Of a DNA stretch of 58,160 bases, positions 36,242 to 48,000 are shown piece by piece. Under the pieces are notes generated by a model, which saw only the letters and a program-made list of their open reading frames with translations, made no database searches and was not told the origin of the DNA. Source of the stretch: Helicostylum pulchrum (Eukaryota > Mucoromycota > Mucoromycetes > Mucorales > Mucoraceae); NCBI GenBank assembly GCA_025677825.1, contig JAIXMO010000093.1, positions 1 to 58,160 on the forward strand, read 5' to 3'. The position numbers and the translations under genes were made by a program. The number at the start of each line of letters is the position of its first letter. The stretch's first letter is position 1.

Positions 36242-36738
36242 ATGTCTGATATTACTATTGATCACTTAAAGTATCCTGAGGGAATACATAGAGCACATGC
36301 TGTTCGTTATGAAGTATTTGTAGTCGAACAAGGTTACTCCTTTAAGATTGAACAAGACAAGTAAGATAATAAAATAACAAAAAACATCTTTTTTTCTGAC
36401 ACATATAAAAAAGTCAGGATAATATCTGTCAACATTGGGTTGCCACATATAAATCAAAAGATGTTGGTAATATTCGATTATGGCCTAAACCAAACGGTGT
36501 AGCCAAATTAGGTAGATTAGGTGTTCTTTCTTCCGCTAGAGGTCTTTACATTGGGCAAAAGCTCGTATTAGAGTTTATAGAGTATTGTAAACAAAATAAG
36601 TTTAATGCTATTGTTTTACATTCACAATATCCTAAACGAGGATTTTATGAAAAATTGGGGTTTGTTGTTGAAGAAGGTGATGAAATATTTGAAGAAGCTG
36701 GAACTCCTCATGTTCGTATGTGGATGCGTAATTTATAA
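36242..36738 (+). CDS. GNAT-family N-acetyltransferase
   Basis: Two exons, 36242-36360 and 36414-36738, giving 147 residues, normal for a single GNAT domain. Seen: AVRYEVFVVEQGYS near the start, a strand HWVATY...GNIRLWP, then the acetyl-CoA loop region LGRLGVLSSARGLYIGQKLV and, near the end, SQYPKRGFYEKLGFVVEEGDE. This pattern is that of the ElaA/YjdJ-like branch. Substrate unknown. The 53-bp intron ends at the AG of AAAAAAG, which restores the frame; the next AG three bases on would not. Its stop codon meets that of the convergent coiled-coil gene. Confidence 0.85.
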
Positions 36739-37296
36739 GCTTGTTTTCTTCTTTTTACTGGCCGTAGATAATAAATTTGTTGCGCCTGTGTAAGAAAATC
36801 TACTCTCTATATCCGTAAATGGATTACTACGCTTTTTTGGTCTTGGTATCTTGGTTTGATTTTTGGTATCAATCGTTGTTGGTCTTGTCAATAAACTAGT
36901 ATGAATTACATTCATTTTCGATTTCAATTTCTCATTTTCCCTTTTTATGTCTTCGTTTTCTTTTGATAATTCTTGCATCTTTCGTTTTTGATTCTTTACT
37001 TCTCGTTGCAAGTTCTTTATTGCTTCTGTTGTAGTATTATCCTTATTAGATAATAATGTAGGACTTTTATCTTTACTACTTTGACATATAGCAAGTTTCC
37101 CTTTCAATGCTGCAATAGTTTCTTCTTGTACCTTTAAAGCTATATTTATTATTTTAATAAATCGATACAAAAAAAAAAGGAATATTATACATATAGTACC
37201 TTTTTCGGCCTTCTTAAAGTGTCGAATAATGTTGTTAGTTGAGTTAATACCTTGTTCAATGTGTTTAAACCCATCATCAATAGTTTCCATCGTCAT
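36733..37296 (-). CDS. Coiled-coil protein, unknown function
   Basis: Two exons, 37296-37200 and 37139-36733, giving 167 residues; the start ATG is at 37294-37296 (a second ATG lies two codons on). Residues 15-50 and 65-110 are strongly helical and charged, with heptad-like KNQKRKMQELSKENEDIKRE, so a coiled coil is likely. The C-terminus is basic and Ser/Thr-rich (TKIPRPKKRSNPFTD) and ends in lysines, suggesting nuclear or cytoskeletal location. No known domain seen. The coding sequence overlaps the convergent acetyltransferase gene by six bases (36733-36738). Confidence 0.7.
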   Translation of the reverse strand: MTMETIDDGFKHIEQGINSTNNIIRHFKKAEKGTICIIFLFFLYRFIKIINIALKVQEETIAALKGKLAICQSSKDKSPTLLSNKDNTTTEAIKNLQREVKNQKRKMQELSKENEDIKRENEKLKSKMNVIHTSLLTRPTTIDTKNQTKIPRPKKRSNPFTDIESRFSYTGATNLLSTASKKKKTSL

Positions 37297-37822
37297 TTGA
37301 ACGTGTTGAATTCAAGTAGTAAAAAAGAAGAGGCGCCTCTTTTTTATTCTCGGGCAATTCGTGTACTTTTCTGGATAATCATACAAAGGGGGAAAGATAG
37401 ACGCACCCCGTTTTTTTTTTACAATAAAATTATTTCCGCGCCAGTAAACAGAGATTTTTAGTTCTACTTTTTTTATAATGTTAATCAATAGATAGGGCGG
37501 TAAAGTGTAAAAAGAGTATAATAAGGTAATAGTAAGGAAAGTGAGCATAGATTCTTGTTTTAAAGGTGGAAAGACTTGAGAAATAAAATAAAATAAAAGG
37601 TTGGTAAAAAGTACAATGGAAACTAAGATCCAGAGGAATTCAAGTACAAATAAAAGAAAGAGTAGAGATAAACTAAAAGAGCTTAATTTAAAGGTCTTCT
37701 TCTATAAGTTAAGATTAAACTGTTTACAATAAGTGAATTACGTTTTTATTGTAACTAGTCCCAACTTTTTTAAACGTTTTCGGTTGTGCCCCAACCTTAA
37801 ACACGATAGAATGGATAACGCG

Positions 37823-38158
37823 TTAGAGATTATGTTTCGGGTTACAGTTGTATATCTTATTTGCAGAACGCAAAATACGGCCGTCTTTGCTGCTAATAAG
37901 ACTTACTTTTGACTTTTCTATATCATCTCTTCTGTTTTGAGACCAAATTAAAATACAACTAGGATTTGCTTTCAACTTGTTAGCGAGTTCATCTTTCTTG
38001 TCAGCAGTAATACAGTGGGTCTCTTTAGAAATATGCCAAAAAAAGACGTATGGATGATTTCCCCTTTTTTTTTGCTTAAACTCATACGTAAAAAAACCCA
38101 CAAACTTCTTTAGCAACAATAATACCCTTGACAGGCAGCAACAGCAATTAGATAGCAT
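37823..38158 (-). pseudogene. Coding relic, family unknown
   Basis: Minus-strand frame of 111 codons. The last 75 residues look protein-like (THCITADKKDELANKLKANP, then ILIWSQNRRDDIEKSK and a stop). The first 35 are Leu/Cys/Phe-rich and probably not coding. Upstream, another frame is open for about 35 codons. No domain recognised, and the sequence may be an exon of a lost mobile-element gene. Confidence 0.3.
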
Positions 38159-38933
38159 AGCATATGTCGATTTCTGCAGAGATACGGATCAAACTTGCCA
38201 TGATACCGAATTTTCGGCGCGGTAACCATGTTTACAAATTATACTTAAATCTTTATCCTTCACGTTGGAATAAAAAAAGCTGTGATATTATACTCATTGA
38301 ACTACTATTCCGTAATTAAAATCCAGGCAGGGCATTTTTTTGCAGGCACAAAAAAAAAAGAAAGATTCCGCTACTGATTTTTCATTTTTTAACCTTTTTT
38401 CTCCTCATTCTTCTAATCTCTACATGTACAATACACATTGCTGTTTTCTCTGAAAGTCGACTGGTCGACACTGCCTAATATTACTCAAGACAATATTTTG
38501 AAACTAGATATTCATTTTGGTAATAGCTTATTGTTGTGTTACTCACTTACTTCTTTTGGCACAAAGATGATCGTCTTTTTATGCAGCTACAGCCTGTCAG
38601 GTACAAGAGTAAGTGTACATAAACACCATCTAAAAACGCTCAAGAAAACCTAATTTTGGCTTTCACTTCCTGTTCTTTCACTTTGATTAGCTATAATGTT
38701 GATCATTTTGAAACATTAAGCATCTGAAGGGGGGGGGGGGGTATTTTTTCTATAATGAGTACATTGAGCCAAAAAAGCTTCCTAGCTTACTAAACTAATA
38801 CTGATGATAGCTTTTTTAAGATGCTTCTTCATAGTACTGTATACTTCTGTATCGTAGTTATTGTTCCTTTTATTTTAATGTTCGCGGTAATACTGGTAAC
38901 TCTGGGTACTGAAAACCTCCCCTCCCCCTTCCA

Positions 38934-39575
38934 CTTGGTGTCTCTTAAAAGTACAGTTGCTTGTTGTAATTATAGTTTATCAAACGGTTACCTTATTTAG
39001 ATGTGTCAAGGGAGGGATTTGTGAACGTAGCGTTAAGTGCACTATTGCTTCAACCTTGCCCTATTTAGGGTGTTGATTGTGAAACCTCCCGTTAATCCCT
39101 GCTGTATTGTCCAGCTTCACATTGTAACTACTGGTAAACTACTTTATAATAAGCTTGTCTTTTAAAAAACCTCAGGTACACTCTGGTCAACGGTGATTCA
39201 CGCATGGTCCAACTCCTGGTACAAAAAACTCTTCTTTTACTTGGCGTCTCTTAAAAGTAAACTACTTGTTATGGTGCAAGGCTTAAGGCAAATTCTGGTA
39301 CAGAAAGAAAAACTGTCTCTTCCTCTTCCTTTGGTGACAGAGTTGATCTTCATCTCGGTAACCTGCCAGAGCATTTTTTTTTCGGGAAAGGTAAAAAGTA
39401 AATTTCGTATACTGTTTGAAGTAACAACGTGACAAACAGACAGCTAATATAATCATGGTAACTAGTAGTTACATAAATTTTAGACGTACGGCTGCAAGTT
39501 TATTGGTGTCCTTTAACTCTGGTTCCTAAAAAAAAAAAGGTTTCGCTTGGTGTTTTCAAAGTACAAGTTTTTTTA
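38934..39575. repeat. Degenerate direct repeat, 306-bp spacing
   Basis: The motif CTTGGTGTCTCTTAAAAGTA occurs at 38934, again with one change at 39240, and in weaker form (CTTGGTGTTTTCAAAGTACA) at 39546: exactly 306 bp apart each time. Each copy is preceded by an AACTCTGGTAC-type motif. Sequence between motifs has diverged strongly. Confidence 0.45.
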
Positions 39576-40559
39576 TAATGTGTCTATCGGATGGGTTACT
39601 TTATGGTAACATATTGACCACAGAGGAAAGCATTATGTGCGGCTGAAGCGATCCACTTCTTCTATCCTCTGAATAGTATGACTTAAGACATATTAATTGG
39701 GTTGCCTATGCATGAAAGCAATTTCATTGCTGCAGGAATGTTCACTTCCGATTATCCTCATAGCAAACCCTACTGAAACGTGTTACTCCATGGCTAGAGA
39801 TAACTCTCGTTATCCCTTTTGTCGTACTATTTTGCAAAGATCCATATCGTAATCACGAGTTAAACACTTCTAATAAGTTTGTAACTTTAAAGGCTACAAG
39901 TTGACCTTGTTGGTTTATTTTTTATCGTCGAATAGCGTCTCCATTACGTTAATCTCTAAAAGCTTCTACAGGTAACAAGTTTAACCATCATTAGAAATAA
40001 CGTTTGGTGCTGATTTTTTTTCTTTTTTTCTACAAAGGGTACAAACTGATGGCAGCTATTTATTTTAAACATGGGATGACTGTTAAAATAGATGTAGTTA
40101 ACGTAGAAGTAGAAAAAGCAACGTATTTTTTTTTCTTTCGTTTTAAGCAAAAGATAAATTTTGAAAATAAGGCAGGCTTATTCACATTAGCGCTTTCTAA
40201 TTATCATTCTCAACCACTGGATGATATATTGCTTTAGAGATAGAGCATAAGCTGACGGCTCTTGTATCAAAATCGGCCATTCTCTTATACTCTCAGAGTT
40301 ACTCCCAAAAAATCCTATAATGGAGCTATTTCATGTATTGTGATATAGTTAGGTAAACTAGTTCGTTTATTTGAAAAGATTACGAGCTAAACACAGTAAT
40401 TTTTTATTATTTAGGTGTTGGTTATTGTATTTGCAAGCCTTAGAGGATGAAAAGGAGCGGTAGTCCATTGTTATACTTATCGCCTCGTATCCATCAACAA
40501 TGCGATATACATCCAGAAATCCCCACAAGATCTCGATCATCGTAGTATGCACTCTTCCT

Positions 40560-41980
40560 TAACCGCCGTCCTTCTATCATTGTACCCTTAGTTCTACTTC
40601 TTCAAGCCATTGACCACTCACTACTAAACTTTCAAGAAGAAGCTACTTTTGGTGTTGGAACATCACTGCTAACTATGATATTGTTTTTACTGATGAAACT
40701 TTTTTTTATGTTTTTTTTATACACAGAAGAGTAATCATAAGGTGTTCGTTAGTAGTTTTAACAGAAATGAGTGGAACTTGGGATGTATTAGCCTCATGTC
40801 AATACCGATCTTTATCTTATCAATCGATCAATAATACTCCAGGAATTACTCCCAACATACAGTGGAAGCTAGGTAAATATCAAGCTGTATTTCGCTTTTT
40901 TTTTTCTACCCTAATACCTCCATCTTACTAATTAGGCCAAAAATTAATAGTTAGTTATATAAACTGTTTCAACGATTCAAAAGTTTTTAAATACGGCAAG
41001 TTCAAGCTGGTTTTTTTTTCTATCTCGATCGTATGGTGTTTCGCGCTAGGTGAATTATATTCCGTTTCCGCTACATTGGCTGTCTACATTTAGGACGATA
41101 TCCTTCAACTATATATTTTCTACTGCCTCGACTACGGTTACAGCTACATCCATTATCGTATTTATACTATCTCACACTCCTCAAAAACCTGGTGTACATA
41201 CCGAGAATACTCTCAGGATTTTGACCATCTTAATATTTTCTCGGCTGTGGTCCTTCTACCTTAATCTCTTATAGATCTTTAGTTCTACTTTTCAAGCCAT
41301 TTAGCAGTTGTCAAAAACGTTTATAAGAGTACTGGTATCACTCAAAGCACTAACTACCTTCTCAAGCTGTTTGATGATACAAATCCAACTTAACAACTTC
41401 TTCAGGCGGTCCTAAAAAATGAAGTCGAACTGGCTTGTTTTTTTGTTTTTTTTTTGTGGTCCTATCCCGACAATACTTGAACCAAGGTCCTTTCTAAAAA
41501 AAACACACACACGCACACACACGCACACACACGCACACACACACTTTCAAACAACTCATGCAGAGATTGAATTCACAGGTGAAACTATTTTTCTCGTGTT
41601 CTTTAAGGTTATCAAGAGGTGAGCTTTTGTAGTTTTAGCAGCAATAAGCGAAACTGTTCTTCATCTACTACACAGACTTACTCGCGGTATTGTATCATAG
41701 TACGAGGGTGCACCTTGCATTTTTACTTCCATCTCATTAATTAGGCAATGGCGAAAAGTAATAGGTATAAACTATCTCAAGTATTCGAAAGTTTTTAAAG
41801 ATGGCGAGTTCAAGCTGTGTTTTTTCTTCTTCATTTGTCTGTATTTTTCGGTGTCAGAAGGTAAGCTAATTAGATCATTCGTTTCGAAAACAACAAAAGC
41901 TAAATGCAATATGTTGTATCGTTTAGGTGCTGAAAAATTGTTAAGATGGAAGTATTTGCAAGGATAAGAGAAAGAAAAGG
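40560..41980. repeat. Diverged tandem duplication of about 0.7-0.8 kb
   Basis: Several blocks recur in the same order. GTCCTTCTA... TTAGTTCTACTT..TTCAAGCCATT appears at 40569-40612 and 41249-41302. The block CCATCT..TAATTAGG... AAAGTTTTTAAA.A.GGC.AGTTCAAGCTG appears at 40920-41010 and 41729-41818 (offset about 809). A tail block GTATTTGCAAG...GAAAAGGAGCG lies at 40428-40460 and 41950-41978. Offsets differ between blocks, so indels have accumulated. Confidence 0.55.
41503..41544. repeat. (CA)n microsatellite with regular CG changes
   Basis: Repeats of CACACACACG, ten bases each, three in a row, then CACACACAC. Confidence 0.8.
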
Positions 41981-42828
41981 AGCGTCAAGAGCTGCAATTT
42001 TTTTTTATAGTTTATATATTTTGACCTTTTTTTTTCTTAGTGAAAAAGAAAAAAATGGGGTGTGTCTGTAAAAACGGCACAACTAAGGCTGCCGCTGCTA
42101 TTTTCTTTCGCATCTGACAACGATCATGGCTTTCCATTACACTCTAAACCAATCAGTTGTAATTTATAGTGTGATATATATATTTATACGTATATATTTT
42201 TGAGTGGGGAAACTAGACCTCTGTTTTCTTTAAAGAAAAAAGGGGAAACCTCTACCATTTTTTTTATGAATGGTGTTCGGTTTGTGCTGTAGCAATTTGC
42301 TTTTTTTTATAAGACATTTTTATAGCATATCTCGCTGGACCATCCTTTGTTTTGGTTTATGATTCGGCTTTCCCAGCACTGTACCTAATTTTTTTTAAAA
42401 AGTGAGTAAATGAGGTGTGTGCCATAAAAAAACTTGTGAGCGTATCTTTCTCCGATACAAATGAGGGGCAATGCTAAACAAAGCTTATACTGAAAATGTG
42501 ATACATGCTCTCTGAGTCATGCTTTTTTTTTTAAAACTTAATAATAAAAACATTTCCCTTTCTTCCTAAGCTAAGCTAAACTATCCTTTTTTTTTCAAGG
42601 AGAGATAATAAGTATAAATTGTGATCACCGCGTCTAGCAAAAAGTTTCCACTGGCTGAGTGGAATGTTTTAGCCTTTTCATTCAACTTGCGGAAGTGAAA
42701 TTACACATCTCCTCAGTTCACTGATCTTAAGAGATATACTGTAGTATAAATGTTAATTCAATAATGCGGAATATCCTTTTATATGTAAATGAAAATATAT
42801 ACAATTAGTCCCGTTGACTTCTCTTATT

Positions 42829-43120
42829 CTGCTAAATAGGCAGGCCAACTTTTTAGTTGATTAATTTATTTATAAATCTGGCTTCTTAGAGAGACTATCG
42901 GCTTCAAGCCGAAGAAAATTTTAGGCAATAACAGGTCTGTGATACCCTTAGATGTTCTGAGCCGCACGCGCGCTACACTGATGAAATCAGCGAGTTTATA
43001 ACCTTGGTCGGAAGGTCTGGGTAAGCTTTTGAAATTTCATCGTGCTGGGGATAGAGCATTGTAATTATTGTTCTTCAACGAGGAATTCCTAGTAAGCGCA
43101 AGTCATCAGCTTGCGTTGAT

Positions 43121-43166
<46 letters not shown>

Positions 43167-43256
43167 AATGGTTATAGTGAGCATAAGGGATCAGTAGGAT
43201 TAGACTGGCGACAGTCTTTCCCTGCAGAGAACTATGGCAAACTAGGCTATTTAGAA

Positions 43257-43309
<53 letters not shown>
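42829..43309 (+). rRNA. 18S rRNA, 3' third only (probably pseudogene)
   Basis: Matches eukaryotic small-subunit rRNA from CTGCTAAATAGG to the mature 3' end GCGGAAGGATCATTA, including the universal CTTTGTACACACCGCCCGTCG. Upstream of 42829 the match stops abruptly, so about two thirds of the gene are missing. Several normally fixed positions differ, mostly G to A or C to T: AGAAGAAGTAAAAG where AGAGGAAGTAAAAG is expected, GTGATACCCTT for GTGATGCCCTT, and TCTGAGCCGC for TCTGGGCCGC. Consensus recalled from memory. Truncation plus such changes suggest a non-functional copy. Confidence 0.85.
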
Positions 43310-43310
<1 letters not shown>

Positions 43311-43544
43311 ATAATTTGATATTCTGATTTTTCCCTCATTGGGAACTTCAGTAATATTCTATTTTACTGTGAACTGTATTATTACGAGATGTTTGAGGGA
43401 TGCTTACCGACTATAAGGATAGGCTGGTAGAATGTTAACCGAGTCTTGATCAAGCTTTCTTTTTAAGCTTGGTATCCTATTATTATTTACCAAAAGAATT
43501 CAGTATAAAATATTGTAACATAGACCTAAAAACTCTATAAAAAC
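43310..43544 (+). other. Internal transcribed spacer 1 (Mucor-like)
   Basis: Lies between 18S and 5.8S. Blocks such as ACTGTGAACTGTATTATTAC, TATAAGGATAG, GTTAACCGAGTC and CCTATTATTATTTACC resemble Mucor ITS1 as I remember it. This is the best taxonomic clue in the window. Confidence 0.75.
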
Positions 43545-43698
43545 AACTTTTAACAACGGATCTCTTGGTTCTCGCATCGATGAAGAACGTAGCAAAATGC
43601 GATAACTAGTGTGAATTGCATATTCAGTGAACCATCGAGACTTTGAACGCATCTTGCGCTCATTGGTATTCCAATGAGCACGTCTGTTTTACTACCTA
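43545..43698 (+). rRNA. 5.8S rRNA (possibly pseudogene)
   Basis: Starts AACTTTTAACAACGGATCTC and includes GCATCGATGAAGAACGTAGC. Differences from the usual fungal sequence: GCAAAATGCG for GCAAAGTGCG and GAACCATCGAGACTTTG for GAATCATCGAGTCTTTG. The 3' end near 43698 is approximate because the match fades after AATGAGCACG. No 28S start follows. Confidence 0.8.
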
Positions 43699-44640
43699 AT
43701 CCAATACAGTACAATAAGAGTATTTTTCGCTAATATTTGGTAGGTAAATTTTTCAAATACTCTCAAAAACGGATAAATAGAGTCTTTTAGACTAGCCACC
43801 TTACCTCGCTTCGCTCGGTTACATCAACTCCGTCGCCCTGCGGGGTAAGAGAAATAAATGATTTATATCAAATATCAATTCTTATAAGATCCTCTCGAAG
43901 AGGGGAAGAGGTCTCGGTTAAATGTTGAACGTCTTAAAAAAAACCTGTCGGACTTTCATTCTGTTTTTTTTTTGATGAATTGCAGTACACACGTGGACTA
44001 GTTGCTTTTTTCGCTTGCTACGCTCGCGAAGCAGGGTCTCCCTGTGGGTTTAGAGGCGATTATAAATTCTTATAAGATCCCCTCTTCGAGGAGATAGAAC
44101 AGTCAACTGAGGTTGACTGTTCAATGTTAAACCTCTTGAAAAAAAAAAGGCCGGGGTTTAAGTTCCAATATTTTAAAAAGATACGATTGCAGTATATTGG
44201 GCGACGATACTGAATATTTTTTACATCAAGATACTGATTATATTTAGTTCAATACTGTCATGTTCGGACTTGTAACCTCTCTCATCAGGAATCTACTTAG
44301 GGAAAAGTTTCAAGAAGAATTTCCGCTTGGATTCTGATGTTATCGAAATATAGGGATGAAGAATTCTTCATCTACATATTGAGTGAACCACCCCCCCCCC
44401 CCTCCCCACGGGCTAAATGGGGGACTAGGACAATTTATAAGTAAAAAATCTTAGTATCATAGTTTTCACCACGAAAGTGAAAGGCAACCCCAGATTAGTC
44501 ACCACTGAACGTTAATTAGATAAAAGTTGAAATTAAAGGAATGTAATGAGACAGAATATCGGTTGATCCAAATATTATTCTTATGAAGGCGAGTCAAAGT
44601 CAAGTGTTATTTTTGTTTTCGTAAGCTCGCTTTTTTTAAC
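43699..44640. repeat. Unassigned DNA after 5.8S, with two GC-rich repeat units
   Basis: Not recognisable as Mucor ITS2 or 28S. Two units share TTCTTATAAGATCC (43879 and 44067, offset 188) followed by CTC..GAGG, AATGTT.AAC and CTT.AAAAAAA. Each is preceded by a GC-rich potential hairpin: CTTACCTCGC... GCGGGGTAAG near 43800-43850, and CGCTTGCTACGCTCGCGAAGCAG near 44011-44035. From 44160 on I see nothing assignable, apart from a C-run (44390-44402). Confidence 0.45.
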
Positions 44641-44864
44641 ATGATGCCATATGGAAGTTGATACCGATAACGTTTTACCTGAAGTGGAACTTGTTTCTTT
44701 ACCATGACACAGATTTTGATTGGGAAGAAAACCCAACATTTAGGATATTAAGTATTCAGATGAAATGCTTTTGATTATGAAGGCGATAACGTTGACATTA
44801 GTGCATACGATTTGCGTGCGGCAGGCCGAATATTAAAGAGGCTCGAAAGTTTCACGAGCACATG
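44641..44864 (+). pseudogene. Frameshifted coding relic, family unknown
   Basis: Plus strand. Short in-frame stretches in different frames read EVDTDNVLPEVELVSLP, then TDFDWEENPTFR, then FDYEGDNVDISAYDLRAAGR and ILKRLESFTST with a stop near 44864. The acidic, protein-like character across shifted frames suggests an old gene end with two or three indels. No family recognised. Confidence 0.35.
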
Positions 44865-45028
44865 AAATCAGGGATTGGCATATTTGTTTAAAAGAGGGAA
44901 AAAAAAACCATAAAAAAAAACCTTTATTATTAAAGTTTATAACTGAATTATTAAAAAGAAAAAAAAAATAGAAGAGGGAGGGGGGAATTGCTTAATTTAT
45001 GTACATGTGTGCTGACTTATGATTTTTT

Positions 45029-48000
45029 TTAAATACGATGATGAGACCTATAAGGAGCATCATCACTTAAAGGGCGTTGTTTCTTGTTAATAGACCTCTC
45101 TTGTTCAGGAGAATACTGTCTCTTTTTACCACTTGATTTCTTGCTTGGTAAAGTAGGAGGTTTAACAGTGAGTTTAATAATCTTTTGTCTTGACGTATTT
45201 ACTTCCTCTTGCTTTCTTTTTACGGTAGTTGTTAATTTACGTTCAATTTGTTCGTTATTTTCTGTCGTTGTTGTAATTGGGGCAAGTGATTGTATCTTTG
45301 TCCTCAAGAATTCGGTTTCATCTTGTAACGACACTTCTAATCCTAATAACGTTCGTAAATAATATTTGATCTTGGGTATGTCTTGTAATTCAAGTTGTGT
45401 ACGTGATCTGCAGAACGCTTGTACTCGGTTTCGATAATCTTGCATGTATTTGTGAATATCAACTATAATATTAAAATCTTTTGGTTTGAACTTTAAGAGT
45501 TCTCCTGTTGTAAGTAAATCGGTAATCTCTTCCAGTTTTGGTTGTCTTGATAGATGAGTTACTCTGCGAGTGGTTTCGGTTGGATGACAGATGGGACAAA
45601 TATACGAGCTAGAGGAACGTACTACATTGCGAGGTACTTTTAGACAAGAACTGTGGTACCATTCGTGACAGATATCACATTCAATCATTAATCCAGCTTC
45701 TGCTTTTCGACAGATACACCATATACCCTTTTTATCTTCACTTGTTGTAATTCGTTGTACGTTATTCACAGATTCTCGAATGACTGTTTCTAAAGACTTT
45801 TGTCTACCGTTCATAAATGTCGAACGTACTTGATCGTTCCATGCGCCCATTTGAGTTAAAGCATTTGAGAGACGTGGTATCAATTCAGTCTTGAAACAAA
45901 GTTCTCGACACATGGACATTAATCGTTGGGCTTCTGTTAATGACGGTCGATCGATAACGGATGGTTTTGTGCACTGATCATTCAACAAGTTTTCAATTTC
46001 TTTAATAGTATTTTTGGATCTTGTCATGGCGTTCTTTAGTCGATTTAATAAATGGTGATCAAGTATTATAGAAAGTTTAGGATCTTGTTGGTTTTGACCT
46101 ATATTTAAAATAGCTGATTCTTGATCCATTTCAATCTTTTCTTTTCCTTTACATATATTTTCGATACGCTGTACTAATTCTCTGCCAATTTCTTCCATAT
46201 GAATTAAACGCTCTAGTAAAGGACCATCAGATTCGGACATACCTAAATCTTCTGCATCCTTAATCAACTTTCGAAATAGTTTTTGATTAAACGGTTGTGA
46301 GATTACTTTTTCAACTTGTTCTTGCCACGAACAGGATTCTAACGAATTTTTAAGTTGATTGAATTTAATTGAATCGGCGCGTAACGATTTTCCTTGCTGA
46401 TATAATTTCATTTGTAGTTCTGTGTCATTTGAATTTAATACATCGTCCGTTAATTTGTCTGTAAAATCTTGTAGCTTTTCGGAATAAGATTTTAATTGAT
46501 CGATATGAGGTACATCGAATCCAATAAGCGTTGCTTTTTCAATTAAATCTTTAACACGTTGATCACGTCGCTTAGTCGTAGATGATTTAGACTCGGTTTT
46601 GAAGTTTAAGACTCGTTCTGCATCTGTGACCCAATTATCTACTACTTCAATATAATCTTTTAGCGTGTCTAGGTTTTCAGAGGGTACGTTGGTCTCTTGC
46701 CCTTCCTTTAGCAATTCACGCAATGCTTTCATGGTGGGACCTGGTTTGGTCATTAAAGCTTTGTTGACCTTTTCAATCCAATCATCAGGATTCGTACCGG
46801 AGCTGATGATTCTTTTCGTCATTTCGTCTAATTGTTTATCAGTAAATCGAAGGTACAATGTTTTGCTTGCCAAGTCACATGTACACAACTATTAAAATGA
46901 TTTTAGAAAATCCCATTTTTGAAAAACAAATTTTTTTTTGAGAACATACCTCTGCACTATGGTCTAAACAAGAAACTTTATCTGCACATTCGCAGCCAAT
47001 AAACGAAAGATACGAATAACAATTACAAAACACACATTGTAATTCTTCACGGTCTGTTGCATCCGCTAAAACGGATTCCTTCATTCTTCTGGTACGCACG
47101 CTATTTCGCTCTTTTAATTCTCTGTTTTGCATTTCGATTAATCCTCGTTTTAACCAATCCATTTCATCGGTTGGTTTCAAGTTTTGAGCGGCAGTTACAA
47201 GTAATTCGTCATGAGAGAAACAAGGTTGACGACGAAATTCTTTATACCGTTTAACGCATTCTAGGCCATAGTCTACCCATTTTCCAGGAGCAAAATTGAC
47301 AGCTTCACAGAAATTAAACTATATAAATATATTTATATATATATATTATATATAAAAGTTAAAAACATAACCAATAAAAAAAAAAAAAAAAAGAGCTACT
47401 TACGCCGTGGTTAAATCCTGAATGGTAGGCCTTGGGATACGTTACGACAAACTGTCCAGGTCTTTGATCAACTGCATACACATTGACGTTTTCTTTCAAG
47501 AGTCGTTCAGGGCTAAGCATAGTAACTAATTGAAATAATAAATCCGGTTGTTGTTCAAATAATTCGGGCACAGCCTTTTTCATAGTGTCTTCGAATTTAC
47601 TGGTATCTGAACCAGGTACACCGTACCAAGTTTTGGTTTCGCCCCAGTGCATATAATTGATAGAGTACGTGTAGTGGTCTTCGTTGTGCCAGCAAAAGGC
47701 AGAGAAACACATGCCTACGTAAAGCCAGGGTACCATCATCCCGCTAATGTCTGTCTTGATATGAGTAAATAGGGACTGAGGTGCCACAGGAATAACGTTT
47801 AAATTCCAAGGATCGAATGCACCTTTTGGCATTTTTTCTGCAGTCATGAAGCCACTGTAATTTCCATTTAGTTATACGAATATATTTATGTAATTTTTTA
47901 TTTCTTTATTTCTTTACCTTCCGTGCTGTGTACTGTGCAGGTCAGCTCCATATTCTACTTGACATGTTTCATGAGGATTTTCGACTAGTCTCCAAAACTC

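Larger units (their letters stand above)
37297..42828. other. Gene-poor repeat region upstream of the rDNA fragment
   Basis: No intact gene. It holds the coding relic at 37823-38158, a degenerate direct repeat with 306-bp spacing (38.9-39.6 kb), a diverged duplication (40.5-42.0 kb) and a (CA)n microsatellite near 41500. Open frames here are short. Confidence 0.5.

Noticed and set aside
37616..37732. 38-codon ATG frame on the plus strand (METKIQRNSS...)
   Set aside because: Short, Lys/Asn/Leu-rich as expected by chance in this base composition, and no other support.
44160..44880. 28S rRNA following the 5.8S
   Set aside because: The typical start of 28S (TTGACCTCAAATCAGG...CCGCTGAACTTAAGCATATC) is absent, and no other 28S block was recognised.
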